DNA of 64,000 nt from Lederbergia graminis (GTDB lineage: Bacteria > Bacillota > Bacilli > Bacillales > Bacillaceae_C). Every line of letters begins with the position of its first letter. Within the stretch, counting starts at the first letter, position 1. The stretch covers positions 1 to 64,000 of the forward strand of contig NZ_JBHSMC010000029.1 in the NCBI RefSeq assembly GCF_042655485.1. Reading direction: 5' to 3'. This document shows, one piece after another, positions 1 through 7,884 of this stretch. The notes under the pieces are model-generated. The model was not told where the DNA came from, searched no databases, and saw only the letters and a program-made list of their open reading frames with translations. A program made the translations under genes and the position numbers.

Positions 1-116
1 TAATGTAGCTCTGATTTGGTTTTTGTTTATTTAACCACTAAACATTCTTACCAAAATAACCTACGAATTTACGAGTAAGGAGCTAGTTTCGTTCATGATA
101 ACTCGTGCTTATTGCA

Positions 117-248
117 CTGCGGGGTCTCATCGAGGCCTTTGCTCCCGCTGGAGTCTTCGTGTATTTCCTCAGCTGGTAAATTTATATTCGTATAGATGAC
201 AGTAAATGACCGGACTATCTTGATTTATATTCAAGTTATAGTTCGGTC
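117..248 (-). repeat. Partial copy of the long composite intergenic repeat
   Basis: On the minus strand this reads as a hairpin with arms CCGAACTAT/ATAGTCCGG, a short AT-rich spacer, then a GC-rich block ending in GAGACCCCGCAG. The same order of parts is seen at 44249-44378 and 63711-63840 on the plus strand, so this is a third, inverted and shortened copy. It lies downstream of zur. The remaining sequence of 1-552 holds a second hairpin element at 371-489 and otherwise only AT-rich DNA without a gene. Confidence 0.8.
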
Positions 249-370
249 ATTGGCTTTATCAATATTAATTTGTCCTAGTCTCATATTTTATTTCCATAAT
301 AATACTAAGATTAAGTATTAAAGTAATTTAAGGGTTGCATTGGATAGGCCAAATATTTTATGCAAAATGT

Positions 371-489
371 CGATTGTAGCTGAAGGGGCAGACTCCTACG
401 GGATTCCGAACCTTGTCTAGTTCAGGCTCCTAGTAGCTAGTGAATTTTCGAAGCCCGCAGAAAGCAAGCCCCTGCAGCGAAAATCAACC
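371..489. repeat. Long imperfect inverted repeat (GATTGTAGC family)
   Basis: The ends GATTGTAGCTG and CAGCGAAAATC are near-complementary, as are GGGGC and GCCCC just inside them. The interior holds fragments of the other repeat types in this window (CTCCTACGGG, TTGTCTAG). The same end sequences occur at 7715-7832 and inside 7370-7570. It probably folds into one long stem and may also help end zur transcription. Confidence 0.7.
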
Positions 490-552
490 ATCGCTTATAT
501 CTTATAAAAAGAGCAGTAATCTTTAAGGAAATTAACTAATAAAGTTAATTTT

Positions 553-972
553 TTACATATGATGAACACACTCTGGACACTTTCCATAAATTTCAAATTT
601 ATGGTCAGCAACCATGTATTCTTTTAAATCTTCGCGAACAAATTCCATTGGACATGCTTCAATTGCTTTTGTACTCCCACAATCAAGACATATAAAATGA
701 TGATGGTGATCATGAACAGAGCACGTATAGCGAAAGTGTTTTTCCCCCGCTAGCTCTGTAGACTCAAGTATACCTAGTTTATTGAATAAAGAAAGATTAC
801 GATAAATTGTATCGAAACTGAGTCCAGGATAATCTTCTTGCATCTCCTCCAGTAATTCTTTGGCAGTAATATATTTATTACTTGCAGAAAAAATTTCTAG
901 CATTTGCTCTCGCTTTCCAGTAACCTTATAACCACTATTTTTCACTATATTAATTGCTTCCGTTATATTCAT
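553..972 (-). CDS. zur: Zinc uptake regulator Zur (Fur family)
   Basis: Fur-family metalloregulator of 139 aa. A winged-helix DNA-binding half comes first, with the likely recognition helix at about 51-62. A metal-binding half follows, with a His-rich loop (HDHHHH, 87-92) and two CxxC pairs (C95/C98, C132/C135) forming the structural zinc site of this family. It is third in an operon with the zinc ABC transporter genes, 10 bp after adcB, and the operon promoter carries a Zur box; these point to Zur rather than Fur or PerR. The ATG at 972 is chosen because AGGTGG precedes it by 5 nt; an in-frame GTG at 981 is less likely. Confidence 0.93.
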   Translation of the reverse strand: MNITEAINIVKNSGYKVTGKREQMLEIFSASNKYITAKELLEEMQEDYPGLSFDTIYRNLSLFNKLGILESTELAGEKHFRYTCSVHDHHHHFICLDCGSTKAIEACPMEFVREDLKEYMVADHKFEIYGKCPECVHHM

Positions 973-982
973 GCTCTCCACC

Positions 983-1834
983 TCACATTCCTTTTAATGG
1001 TCTTTTACTTTTCATATTTTTATAACCAATCACAATTAACAGAATCGCAATTGCAATCATGACAATCGTCCCCCCTGGAGCAAGATCCAAATAAAAGGCA
1101 CTAATTAATCCCCCAATTACGGAAATTTCTCCAAATAGGATGGAAAACAAAATTGTTTGTTTAAAACCTCTTGCAATGCGCATACTTGCCGCAACTGGTA
1201 GCGTCATTAAAGCTGATACTAGTAAAATACCAACAACACGCATTGAAGCTGCAATTACAAGTGCTATCATTACCATAAAAATAAAATGAATTACTTTTGC
1301 AGGAATACCTGATGTTTTTGCATGCTCTTCATCAAAGGATAATAAAAACAGCTCTTTAAATAATAAAATAATAACTAAAATTACAATTACACTAATCATC
1401 AAAATGACGTATAAATCCATTCTACTAACAGCACTTACACTTCCAAATAAATAACTTAATAAATCCGTATTAAAGCCTTCTGCTAGGGAAATAAAGATTA
1501 CTGCAAATCCTATTCCTCCAGATAGAATGATAGGTATTGCTAGTTCCTGATAATGCTTATAAACCATTCTTAGCCTTTCAATAAAAATAGAACCAAGTAC
1601 TGAAAACCCCATTCCTAAATATAATGGATTTATTCCTGCAAACAGCAATGTTTTTTTACTTAAAAATAAACTTGCTGCTATACCTGCCAGTGTTACATGA
1701 CTTAAAGCATCAGCAATAAGCGATAGTCTTCTAACTACAATAAATGTCCCCAATAACGGAGCAATTAACCCAATTAATAATCCTGTTATAAAAGTATTAC
1801 GGAGAAATTCATAACTAAAAATTGCAGTTATCAT
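983..1834 (-). CDS. adcB: Zinc ABC transporter, permease AdcB/ZnuB
   Basis: Integral membrane permease of the ABC-3 (manganese/zinc) family, 283 aa, with about eight hydrophobic segments. It would form the channel through which zinc, delivered by a lipoprotein encoded elsewhere, crosses the membrane using the ATPase AdcC. The reading frame stays open upstream into adcC, but the ATG at 1834 follows GGAGGTG and directly abuts the adcC stop, so it is the likely start. It sits between adcC and zur in one transcription unit. No substrate-binding protein gene (adcA) is present here. Confidence 0.9.
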   Translation of the reverse strand: MITAIFSYEFLRNTFITGLLIGLIAPLLGTFIVVRRLSLIADALSHVTLAGIAASLFLSKKTLLFAGINPLYLGMGFSVLGSIFIERLRMVYKHYQELAIPIILSGGIGFAVIFISLAEGFNTDLLSYLFGSVSAVSRMDLYVILMISVIVILVIILLFKELFLLSFDEEHAKTSGIPAKVIHFIFMVMIALVIAASMRVVGILLVSALMTLPVAASMRIARGFKQTILFSILFGEISVIGGLISAFYLDLAPGGTIVMIAIAILLIVIGYKNMKSKRPLKGM

Positions 1835-1835
1835 C

Positions 1836-2612
1836 TCAGCGTTCACCTCCATGAGCATGATCATGGTTGTGACTAAGAACGTGTACATCATGTTGATATA
1901 TATCAGATAGTTCTTCTTGATTGAGCTTCTCAAACTCCTCCACAATACCGTGATAATGTAAGTGTTTATTAAGACAAGCAACATGTGTTACTTTACTCGT
2001 TATTGTTCCAATATCGTGTGTTACTAATATTAAGGTTATCCCACGTTCTTTATTTAGCGTTTCGAGCATACTATAAAATGATTTCACATTGCTCTCATCT
2101 ACACCGACAGTTGGCTCATCAAGAATTAATACATCAGGATTTGATACAATTGCCCTCGCAATAAAAACACGTTGTTGCTGTCCACCTGAAAGCTCACCAA
2201 TATTGCGATTAGAGAATTGCTCCATTCCAACAGCTTTAATTGCTTCAGCTATTTCTTTACGTTTTCCGATAAAACGGAATAAGCCAATCTTTCCAGTTAG
2301 ACCACTAGCTACAACTTCATATACAGTAGCAGGAAAACCACTGTTAAATGAATTCGCTTTTTGAGAAACAAACCCTATCCGATTCCACTCTTTAAATTTA
2401 TGAAGAGGTTGACCAAATAACGAAATTTCACCTTGTTGTGGCTTAAGAAGTCCCAAAATTAATTTCAACAAAGTAGATTTCCCTGATCCATTAGGTCCAA
2501 CAAGACCTAGAAACGCACCTTTTGGAATCGATAAATTAATATGCTCAAGCACATATTCACGTTCGTATCGGAAACTAACGTTTTTTATTTCAATTATGTT
2601 GTCAGTTATCAT
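1836..2612 (-). CDS. adcC: Zinc ABC transporter, ATP-binding protein AdcC/ZnuC
   Basis: ABC ATPase of 258 aa energising zinc import. Visible motifs in order are Walker A (GPNGSGKST, 39-47), the signature LSGGQQQR, Walker B with LILDEPT and the switch His in LVTHD. The C-terminus carries a His-rich tail (HNHDHAHGG), which may sense or buffer zinc. The ATG at 2612 is preferred because GAAGGA lies 8 nt upstream; an ATG at 2621 would overlap that site. First gene of adcC-adcB-zur; a Zur box lies 15 bp upstream of the start, between promoter and gene. Confidence 0.92.
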   Translation of the reverse strand: MITDNIIEIKNVSFRYEREYVLEHINLSIPKGAFLGLVGPNGSGKSTLLKLILGLLKPQQGEISLFGQPLHKFKEWNRIGFVSQKANSFNSGFPATVYEVVASGLTGKIGLFRFIGKRKEIAEAIKAVGMEQFSNRNIGELSGGQQQRVFIARAIVSNPDVLILDEPTVGVDESNVKSFYSMLETLNKERGITLILVTHDIGTITSKVTHVACLNKHLHYHGIVEEFEKLNQEELSDIYQHDVHVLSHNHDHAHGGER

Positions 2613-2626
2613 TAAAAACATCCTTC

Positions 2627-2647
2627 TAATAAGAATCATTACGATTT
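2627..2647. promoter_or_regulatory. Zur box
   Basis: A 21-bp site centred on C2637 has right arm ATTACGATTT, identical to the half-site of the Bacillus Zur consensus (AAATCGTAAT-N-ATTACGATTT); 6 of 10 positions of the left arm match. It lies just downstream of the -10 hexamer of the adcC promoter, where bound zinc-Zur would block transcription. Confidence 0.75.
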
Positions 2648-2664
2648 ACGTTTTACCATTTGTC

Positions 2665-2693
2665 ATTATACACAATATTTTTTTCAAAGTAAA
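2665..2693 (-). promoter_or_regulatory. Sigma-A type promoter of adcC-adcB-zur
   Basis: On the minus strand TTTACT (2693-2688) and TATAAT (2670-2665) are separated by 17 bp. Transcription would begin near 2658, placing the Zur box at about +11 to +31. Confidence 0.65.
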
Positions 2694-2755
2694 TAAAAGA
2701 ATTTGTCACAATCCCCATTTTAAGTACATACATATTGATGAGGAGTGATACTTAA

Positions 2756-3013
2756 ATGAATTTCTTGATTAAAAACATCGTGAGACAACGCCTTAATGCA
2801 GCAACTGCAGATGAAATACTTAAATATGCGAAAGAATACGGGTTTGAGGTTACAAAACAGCAAGCCGAATATGCCGCTAACTTTTTACGTGGGAAAAATT
2901 ATGATATTTTTGATGACAAAACACGGGCAATGATTGTAAGAGAGATTGCCAAAATTGCAGGACCAGATACAGCAAGAGAACTCAATAAGCTTTTTATCGA
3001 ATTTACTAGTTAA
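2756..3013 (+). CDS. yqfT: YqfT family protein (DUF2624)
   Basis: Small, probably cytosolic 85-aa protein of the DUF2624 family, found at this position beside nfo in Bacillus. It is predicted helical, with no membrane segment or signal peptide. A GAGGAG ribosome site precedes the ATG. It is transcribed divergently from the zinc operon and convergently with nfo, sharing a bidirectional terminator. Its function is not known; identification rests on family resemblance and synteny. Confidence 0.85.
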   Translation: MNFLIKNIVRQRLNAATADEILKYAKEYGFEVTKQQAEYAANFLRGKNYDIFDDKTRAMIVREIAKIAGPDTARELNKLFIEFTS

Positions 3014-3021
3014 TAAAGAAA

Positions 3022-3058
3022 AAGAGGCATTTGTCTAATAGTAAGACAAATGCCTCTT
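3022..3058. terminator. Bidirectional terminator between yqfT and nfo
   Basis: A perfect 15-bp stem (AAGAGGCATTTGTCT and its complement) with a 7-nt loop lies between the converging stops of yqfT and nfo. Confidence 0.85.
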
Positions 3059-3062
3059 GTAT

Positions 3063-3965
3063 TTATTTCACCAAAGTCCCCATAATTTGCTCACGTAATG
3101 TTTCATCAAATTCGCCACTTTTAATCATTGCGATTTCATGTTTATATGGAGCTTTCTTATTGTTCTTATCTTCTCCAACAAAAGGTGTTTCTAAAATTTT
3201 TGGTACACTTTCTAATTGCGGATGGTTAATGATATATGATAATGCATTAAAACCAATATGACCAAATCCAATATTTTCATGGCGGTCTTTTCGTGCACCA
3301 CACTCATTTTTACTGTCATTAATATGCAATACCTTAATCCTATCAATGCCAATTAACTTATCAAACTCAGATAAAACACCATCAAAGTCATTAATAATGT
3401 CATAGCCTGCATCATGTGTATGGCACGTATCAAAACATACAGATAATTTTTCGTTCAAAGTGACTCCATCGATTATTGCAGCAAGTTCTTCGAATGATCT
3501 TCCACATTCAGATCCTTTTCCTGCCATCGTTTCTAACGCAATTTGCACATCGTCCTCTGGGGCAAGAACTTCATTTAATCCTTCGATAATCTTCTTAATT
3601 CCCTTTTCAGCGCCTTCTCCTACATGGGCTCCTGGATGAAGAACAATTTGTTTCGCACCAATAGCGATTGTACGATCGATCTCCGACCGTAAGAAATTAA
3701 CTCCTAGTTCAAATGTTGCTGGGTTAACCGTATTCCCTATATTGATAATATAAGGAGCATGTACAACAATATCTTCAATCCCATTTTCCTTCATGTGAGC
3801 AAGACCAGCTTCAATATTTAGATCTTCAATTTTTTTGCGACGAGTATTTTGGGGTGCCCCCGTATAAATCATAAACGTATTTGCCCCATATGACGCTGCT
3901 TCTTCACTTGCTTGTAGGAGCATTTTTTTCCCACTCATCGACACATGTGAACCAATTTTCAACAT
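3063..3965 (-). CDS. nfo: Endonuclease IV (AP endonuclease)
   Basis: Zinc-dependent apurinic/apyrimidinic endonuclease of the Nfo family, 300 aa, which incises DNA 5' to abasic sites in base-excision repair. Typical segments are visible: LKIGSHVSMSGKKM at the start, IVLHPGAHVG, IALETMAGKGSE, VCFDTCHTHDAGYD and HINDSKN, holding the His/Glu/Asp ligands of the trinuclear metal site. The ATG at 3965 matches the usual family start; an in-frame GTG lies three codons earlier. The cshB stop lies 12 bp upstream, so the two are probably cotranscribed. The Bacillus protein is spore-associated and protects outgrowing spores. Confidence 0.95.
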   Translation of the reverse strand: MLKIGSHVSMSGKKMLLQASEEAASYGANTFMIYTGAPQNTRRKKIEDLNIEAGLAHMKENGIEDIVVHAPYIINIGNTVNPATFELGVNFLRSEIDRTIAIGAKQIVLHPGAHVGEGAEKGIKKIIEGLNEVLAPEDDVQIALETMAGKGSECGRSFEELAAIIDGVTLNEKLSVCFDTCHTHDAGYDIINDFDGVLSEFDKLIGIDRIKVLHINDSKNECGARKDRHENIGFGHIGFNALSYIINHPQLESVPKILETPFVGEDKNNKKAPYKHEIAMIKSGEFDETLREQIMGTLVK

Positions 3966-3977
3966 ATCCTCCACTCC

Positions 3978-5291
3978 CTATCGATTATTACGGCTTTTTA
4001 CCTTTCTTTCTCTCTTCTTAATTTGCTCTCTTTGTTCTTGCATTTTCTTTTTATATCCAGGCTTTACTTTCTTCGGCTTACGTACAAGTTGTCGGGCTTT
4101 CTTTTCCTCTTCAGATACTGTTTTCGGTCTGTTCTTTCTTCTATTGCGATCCTTTACCTCAACCCAGTCACCTTTTTGTAAATCATAGGATAAAAACTCG
4201 ATTCCCATTTTTTCTAACCTAACTAATGCATCCTCATCTGCAGGTTGATAGATCGTAGCAGAAATCCCCTTATTACCTGCACGTGCTGTCCGTCCAGCAC
4301 GATGAATGTAAAAATCTAAATCTCTCGGTAATTCATAGTTAATGATATGACTTACCCCTGGAATATCAATTCCTCGAGCTGCTAAATCAGTAGCGACAAT
4401 ATATTGAAACTCTAAATCATGGATTTGTTTCATTACTTTTTTGCGATCACGCGGACTTACATCCCCATGAATTCTTCCTACTTTTAATCCTCGTTCGATT
4501 AATTGATCAGCTACTTGATCAGCCATTTGCTTCGTATTCACAAAAACGATTGCTAAATACGGATTATACGTTCTTAACATTTCATCTAATAATGCAATTT
4601 TTTCACGACTCCGAACTGGAACCAAAATATGTTCAATATTTTCTGCAGAGATTTGTTTCGGTTGTACCTGTTCAAATTTCGGATTTTCCATATATTTTTT
4701 CAAGAAAGGTTTCAATTTCTCTGGTATTGTCGCAGAGAAAACGAGAATCTGTAAATTTTTTGGCATTTTCCCAGCGATTTGATCGACATCACCTAAAAAA
4801 CCCATATCTAGCATCATATCCGCTTCGTCAACCACTAATGTGGAAGCAGTATGAACAAAAAGTGCTTGTTCCCTAACTAAATCATTAATTCGTCCTGGTG
4901 TTCCAATAACAATTTGCGGTTGCTGTTTTAATTTACTAATATCTCTTTGTTTATCCGTCCCACCAATAAAACAACGAGCAGTTATTTGTTCTTCATTATG
5001 GCTAATAATTTTTAATGCTTCTTGGTATATTTGGTTTGCGAGTTCCCTAGTAGGTGCAGCTATAACTGCTTGAACTTGATCATTATTTGGGTTGATGTTA
5101 TTTAAAATTGGCAATAAATAGGCATGGGTTTTCCCAGTACCTGTTTGTGATTGGCCAATTGCACTATCACCTTTGAGAATAATAGGTATCATTTTCTGTT
5201 GAATTTCAGTAGGTTCACTAAAGTTTAGTTCCTTAATTGCTGTATTAATAAATGGCTTTAATTGAAATTGCTCAAATTTATTTAATGCCAT
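3978..5291 (-). CDS. cshB: DEAD-box RNA helicase CshB
   Basis: ATP-dependent RNA helicase of 437 aa. Motifs in order: Q motif near 30, motif I SQTGTGKT (48-55), PTREL, DEAD, SAT, and HRAGRTARAG near the end of the helicase core. It ends in a strongly basic tail (KKVKPGYKKK and beyond) likely to bind RNA. CshB of B. subtilis acts in cold adaptation and mRNA/ribosome remodelling, and the length matches. The ATG follows GGAGTG. A promoter is visible at 5334-5362 and nfo follows in the same direction. Confidence 0.93.
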   Translation of the reverse strand: MALNKFEQFQLKPFINTAIKELNFSEPTEIQQKMIPIILKGDSAIGQSQTGTGKTHAYLLPILNNINPNNDQVQAVIAAPTRELANQIYQEALKIISHNEEQITARCFIGGTDKQRDISKLKQQPQIVIGTPGRINDLVREQALFVHTASTLVVDEADMMLDMGFLGDVDQIAGKMPKNLQILVFSATIPEKLKPFLKKYMENPKFEQVQPKQISAENIEHILVPVRSREKIALLDEMLRTYNPYLAIVFVNTKQMADQVADQLIERGLKVGRIHGDVSPRDRKKVMKQIHDLEFQYIVATDLAARGIDIPGVSHIINYELPRDLDFYIHRAGRTARAGNKGISATIYQPADEDALVRLEKMGIEFLSYDLQKGDWVEVKDRNRRKNRPKTVSEEEKKARQLVRKPKKVKPGYKKKMQEQREQIKKRERKVKSRNNR

Positions 5292-5333
5292 ATTGCATCA
5301 CTCCTTTAAGAGGTCTAAATGCCTCGAACAATA

Positions 5334-5362
5334 ATTATAAACCATTAATGGTGCTTGTACAA
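5334..5362 (-). promoter_or_regulatory. Promoter of cshB-nfo
   Basis: Minus-strand hexamers TTGTAC (5362-5357) and TATAAT (5339-5334) have 17-bp spacing, about 45 nt upstream of the cshB start. Confidence 0.65.
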
Positions 5363-5492
5363 TAAAAGCAAAGAATGTACTTTATACAAGTTATTCTTCA
5401 TAACATAGTAAAAATTATGACAGCAATGTTTAATAACTAATCTTTTCTTATATTATTGCATACTGTAAGACTATAGGAAGGGAGTGATCTTG

Positions 5493-6059
5493 ATGTTCCG
5501 AAATCAAATGCAAAGAAATATGTCATGGCACCAAGGACCGTCTAGGAACCCAAGTTCTCTTAGCAGAAGAGCGCGCTTTCAACAATATAATCAAGGATTC
5601 CAACAAGGAATGGGGAGACCAGGAAATAGAGGCTTATTGTCTAGATTGTTTCAAAGACAAAGTGGACCACAATCTGCATCGATGTTTTCACGTGGATCTG
5701 AGCAAACATCACTTCTTCAAGGTATAGCTAACCCGGAAAGAATTAGTAACTTCCTTAGCCAAACACAGCAAGTACTTAATACTGCGCAACAATTTGGACC
5801 AATGATTCAGCAATATGGACCATTAGTTAAAAATTTACCTGCTATGTGGAAGCTTTATCAAGGGTTTAAAAATATGCCTGACAGTGAGACAGAGGAAAAA
5901 TCTCAAGAAGAAAAACCAGCTGAAGAACCAATTCTGAAGACTGATATACAAAATACCGTACAAAATAGCAATGATACAGGTGGAACAAATAAAAGTCCGA
6001 AGCAACAAACACGCTCGAAAAAAACTGGTGAATCAATACCAAAATTATATATTCCTTAA
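5493..6059 (+). CDS. yqfQ: YqfQ/VrrA-like protein
   Basis: A 188-aa protein with a Gln/Arg/Gly/Ser-rich, low-complexity N-terminal third, a middle part with a short conserved block (QQFGPMIQQYGPLVKNLP) and a highly charged Glu/Lys-rich C-terminus ending in KLYIP. This layout and the place between cshB and ispH match YqfQ; its B. anthracis counterpart is the variable-repeat protein VrrA. No membrane segment or catalytic motif is seen and the function is unknown. The ATG at 5493 follows GGGAG; an in-frame GTG at 5484 overlaps the ribosome site. Confidence 0.8.
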   Translation: MFRNQMQRNMSWHQGPSRNPSSLSRRARFQQYNQGFQQGMGRPGNRGLLSRLFQRQSGPQSASMFSRGSEQTSLLQGIANPERISNFLSQTQQVLNTAQQFGPMIQQYGPLVKNLPAMWKLYQGFKNMPDSETEEKSQEEKPAEEPILKTDIQNTVQNSNDTGGTNKSPKQQTRSKKTGESIPKLYIP

Positions 6060-6170
6060 TTAATAGGGTTGTCATCCATCCCTCATTGGCTTTTTTCATG
6101 TTCTTCTATATAATAAGAGTATGAGTTCAATAGATGAAAGGCTAATAGTCTGTAGTCAGGAGGATTTGCA

Positions 6171-7127
6171 TTGAAAATAATTAAAATAACACCACGTGGC
6201 TATTGCTATGGCGTAGTAGATGCGATGGTAATTGCCCGTAATGCAGCACTAGACAAAACATTACCACGTCCAATCTATATATTAGGTATGATTGTTCATA
6301 ATAAACATGTAACAGATGCATTTGCCGAAGATGGAATTATTACATTAGATGGACCTAATCGCAAAGAGATTCTGGCTAAAGTAGATACTGGTACAGTCAT
6401 TTTTACGGCACATGGTGTTTCACCTGAAGTAAAAAAATTAGCAGAAGAAAAAGGGCTAACGACAATTGATGCAACATGCCCAGATGTTACAGTTACACAT
6501 GATTTAATTCTCCAAAAAGAAAAAGAAGGTTATGATGTAATCTATATTGGTAAGAAAGGACACCCAGAGCCAGAAGGTGCTGTTGGTGTTGCACCACAAA
6601 TCGTACATTTAGTTGAAACACTTGATGATGTGGATGAATTAAATGTACAAAATGACAAAATTATTGTTACAAACCAAACGACAATGAGTCAGTGGGATGT
6701 TCTTGCAATTATGGAGAAGGTTCAAGAAAAATACCCACAGGCAGAAAAACATAAGGAAATTTGCATGGCAACACAAGTACGACAAGAAGCTGTTGCTGAA
6801 CAAGCAGGAGAAGCTGACTTACTGATTGTTGTAGGTGATCCGATGAGTAATAACTCAAATCGCCTAGCGCAAGTATCACAAGAAATAGCTGGTACAAAAT
6901 CGTATCGTGTTGCCGATGTTTCTGAAATAGAAATAGAATGGTTAAAGGACGTAGAAACAGTTGCAGTTACTGCAGGAGCTTCTACACCAACCCCAATTGT
7001 TCGTGAAGTTATTGCCTTCTTAGAACAATTTAAATATGATGATGAAACTACATGGGCACGAGAAAACAAAGTACCATTAGACAAAATATTACCGAAGGTA
7101 CGCAATCAAAAAATACTCAGTAAATAA
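6171..7127 (+). CDS. ispH: 4-hydroxy-3-methylbut-2-enyl diphosphate reductase
   Basis: Last enzyme of the MEP isoprenoid pathway; it reduces HMBPP to IPP and DMAPP with a [4Fe-4S] cluster. The protein is 318 aa. The three cluster cysteines are C12 (RGYCYGV), C103 (ATCPD) and C198 (EICMATQ). Substrate-site segments AHGVS, GHPEPEG and TNQTTMS are present. Translation starts at TTG, 7 nt after AGGAGG. B. subtilis has the same neighbour, yqfQ upstream. No strong terminator directly follows; the hairpin at 7321-7366 may serve. Confidence 0.96.
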   Translation: MKIIKITPRGYCYGVVDAMVIARNAALDKTLPRPIYILGMIVHNKHVTDAFAEDGIITLDGPNRKEILAKVDTGTVIFTAHGVSPEVKKLAEEKGLTTIDATCPDVTVTHDLILQKEKEGYDVIYIGKKGHPEPEGAVGVAPQIVHLVETLDDVDELNVQNDKIIVTNQTTMSQWDVLAIMEKVQEKYPQAEKHKEICMATQVRQEAVAEQAGEADLLIVVGDPMSNNSNRLAQVSQEIAGTKSYRVADVSEIEIEWLKDVETVAVTAGASTPTPIVREVIAFLEQFKYDDETTWARENKVPLDKILPKVRNQKILSK

Positions 7128-7241
7128 CTAATCAATTGCTGACAGACTTAACTGTGTTCTATCAATGGTAGTAAAATAATAATACCGCTTCGGAAATACA
7201 CCACGCTGGTTAGGTTCTAATCTTTTTATAGCAATTTTCAT
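7128..7241 (-). CDS. Possible 37-aa small protein
   Basis: A minus-strand frame of 37 codons starts at ATG 7241, 9 nt after the strong site AGGAGGGTA, and ends right beside the ispH stop on the other strand. The product would be basic (MKIAIKRLEPNQRG then a Tyr-rich stretch). I do not recognise it. A 20-bp unit inside it (7182-7201) recurs at 44764-44783 in another repeat, so this may be repeat-derived sequence that merely looks translatable. Confidence 0.3.
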   Translation of the reverse strand: MKIAIKRLEPNQRGVFPKRYYYFTTIDRTQLSLSAID

Positions 7242-7320
7242 TCCAATCTTTACCCTCCTGTAATAAAATCACTTTGGAGATACATCAGGAGGAACTTTTA
7301 GCAGAATTTAATTTTATCTA

Positions 7321-7368
7321 AAAAGCCAAACTTCCATGAAAATAATTCAGGATTAGTTTGGCTTTTTT
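7321..7368. terminator. Hairpin terminator downstream of ispH
   Basis: Arms AAAAGCCAAACT and AGTTTGGCTTTT flank a 22-nt loop and are followed by a run of T on the plus strand; the minus strand also has a T-rich exit. It could end ispH readthrough. Confidence 0.6.
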
Positions 7369-7369
7369 T

Positions 7370-7570
7370 AATTAGCTCTGTTAAACTCTGTTGTTGATTT
7401 TCGCTCCTGTACACTCGCTTTCCGCGGGAACGGCCTCAGCTAACTTGGCAAAGAAAACCGCTTTGCCAAGTGGATCTTCGGCTCGTGCTGTTCCCGCAGG
7501 AGTCTCGTGTACATCCGCTACAATCTACTAAGTTGTTAACAACAATGAACTTTAACAGAGCCTTTTAATT
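7370..7570. repeat. About 200-bp hairpin element with terminal inverted repeats
   Basis: The ends GCTCTGTTAAA and TTTAACAGAGC are exact inverted repeats, bordered by AATTA/TAATT. Inside, further complementary blocks (GTACAC, CCGCGGGAAC with GTTCCCGCAGG) lead to a perfect apical stem at 7444-7470 (CTTGGCAAAG/CTTTGCCAAG). No protein is encoded. The form is that of a miniature inverted-repeat element or a very long RNA hairpin. Confidence 0.75.
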
Positions 7571-7714
7571 AAGAAGAAATGTTAAAAAGGCTCTTCCAGT
7601 TGTAGCGGGATATTTATTTTCATAATAGAAGACAATCTACAATACGAATATATTGTGTGTTAATAAGAATTTACATACGATAACTTCATTCTAAGTAATT
7701 TTATAGCAGAACTC

Positions 7715-7832
7715 GTTGATTGTAGCGGAAGGAGGCGACTCCTGCGGGACTAGCGAGACTGGTGAGACACTAAAAACTGAAGTGGCTCACCGCTCGCCCC
7801 GCGGAAAGCGTCCGCCTAGAGCGGAAATCAAC
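7715..7832. repeat. Long imperfect inverted repeat (GATTGTAGC family)
   Basis: The element runs from GTTGATTGTAGCGGA to AGCGGAAATCAAC and has internal complements GGAGGCGACTCCTGCGGG / CCCCGCGGAAAGCGTCCGCC and GGTGAG/CTCACC around the loop. It is related to 371-489. It follows yqfO and may end that operon. The rest of 7128-7884 has no other gene. Confidence 0.75.
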
Positions 7833-7884
7833 TATTTGGAATTATTTTTCCGTACTGGTTTTATATAATACTTGATATTACCAT

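Noticed and set aside
7370..7570. Insertion sequence
   Set aside because: There are inverted ends but no transposase frame of any length inside.
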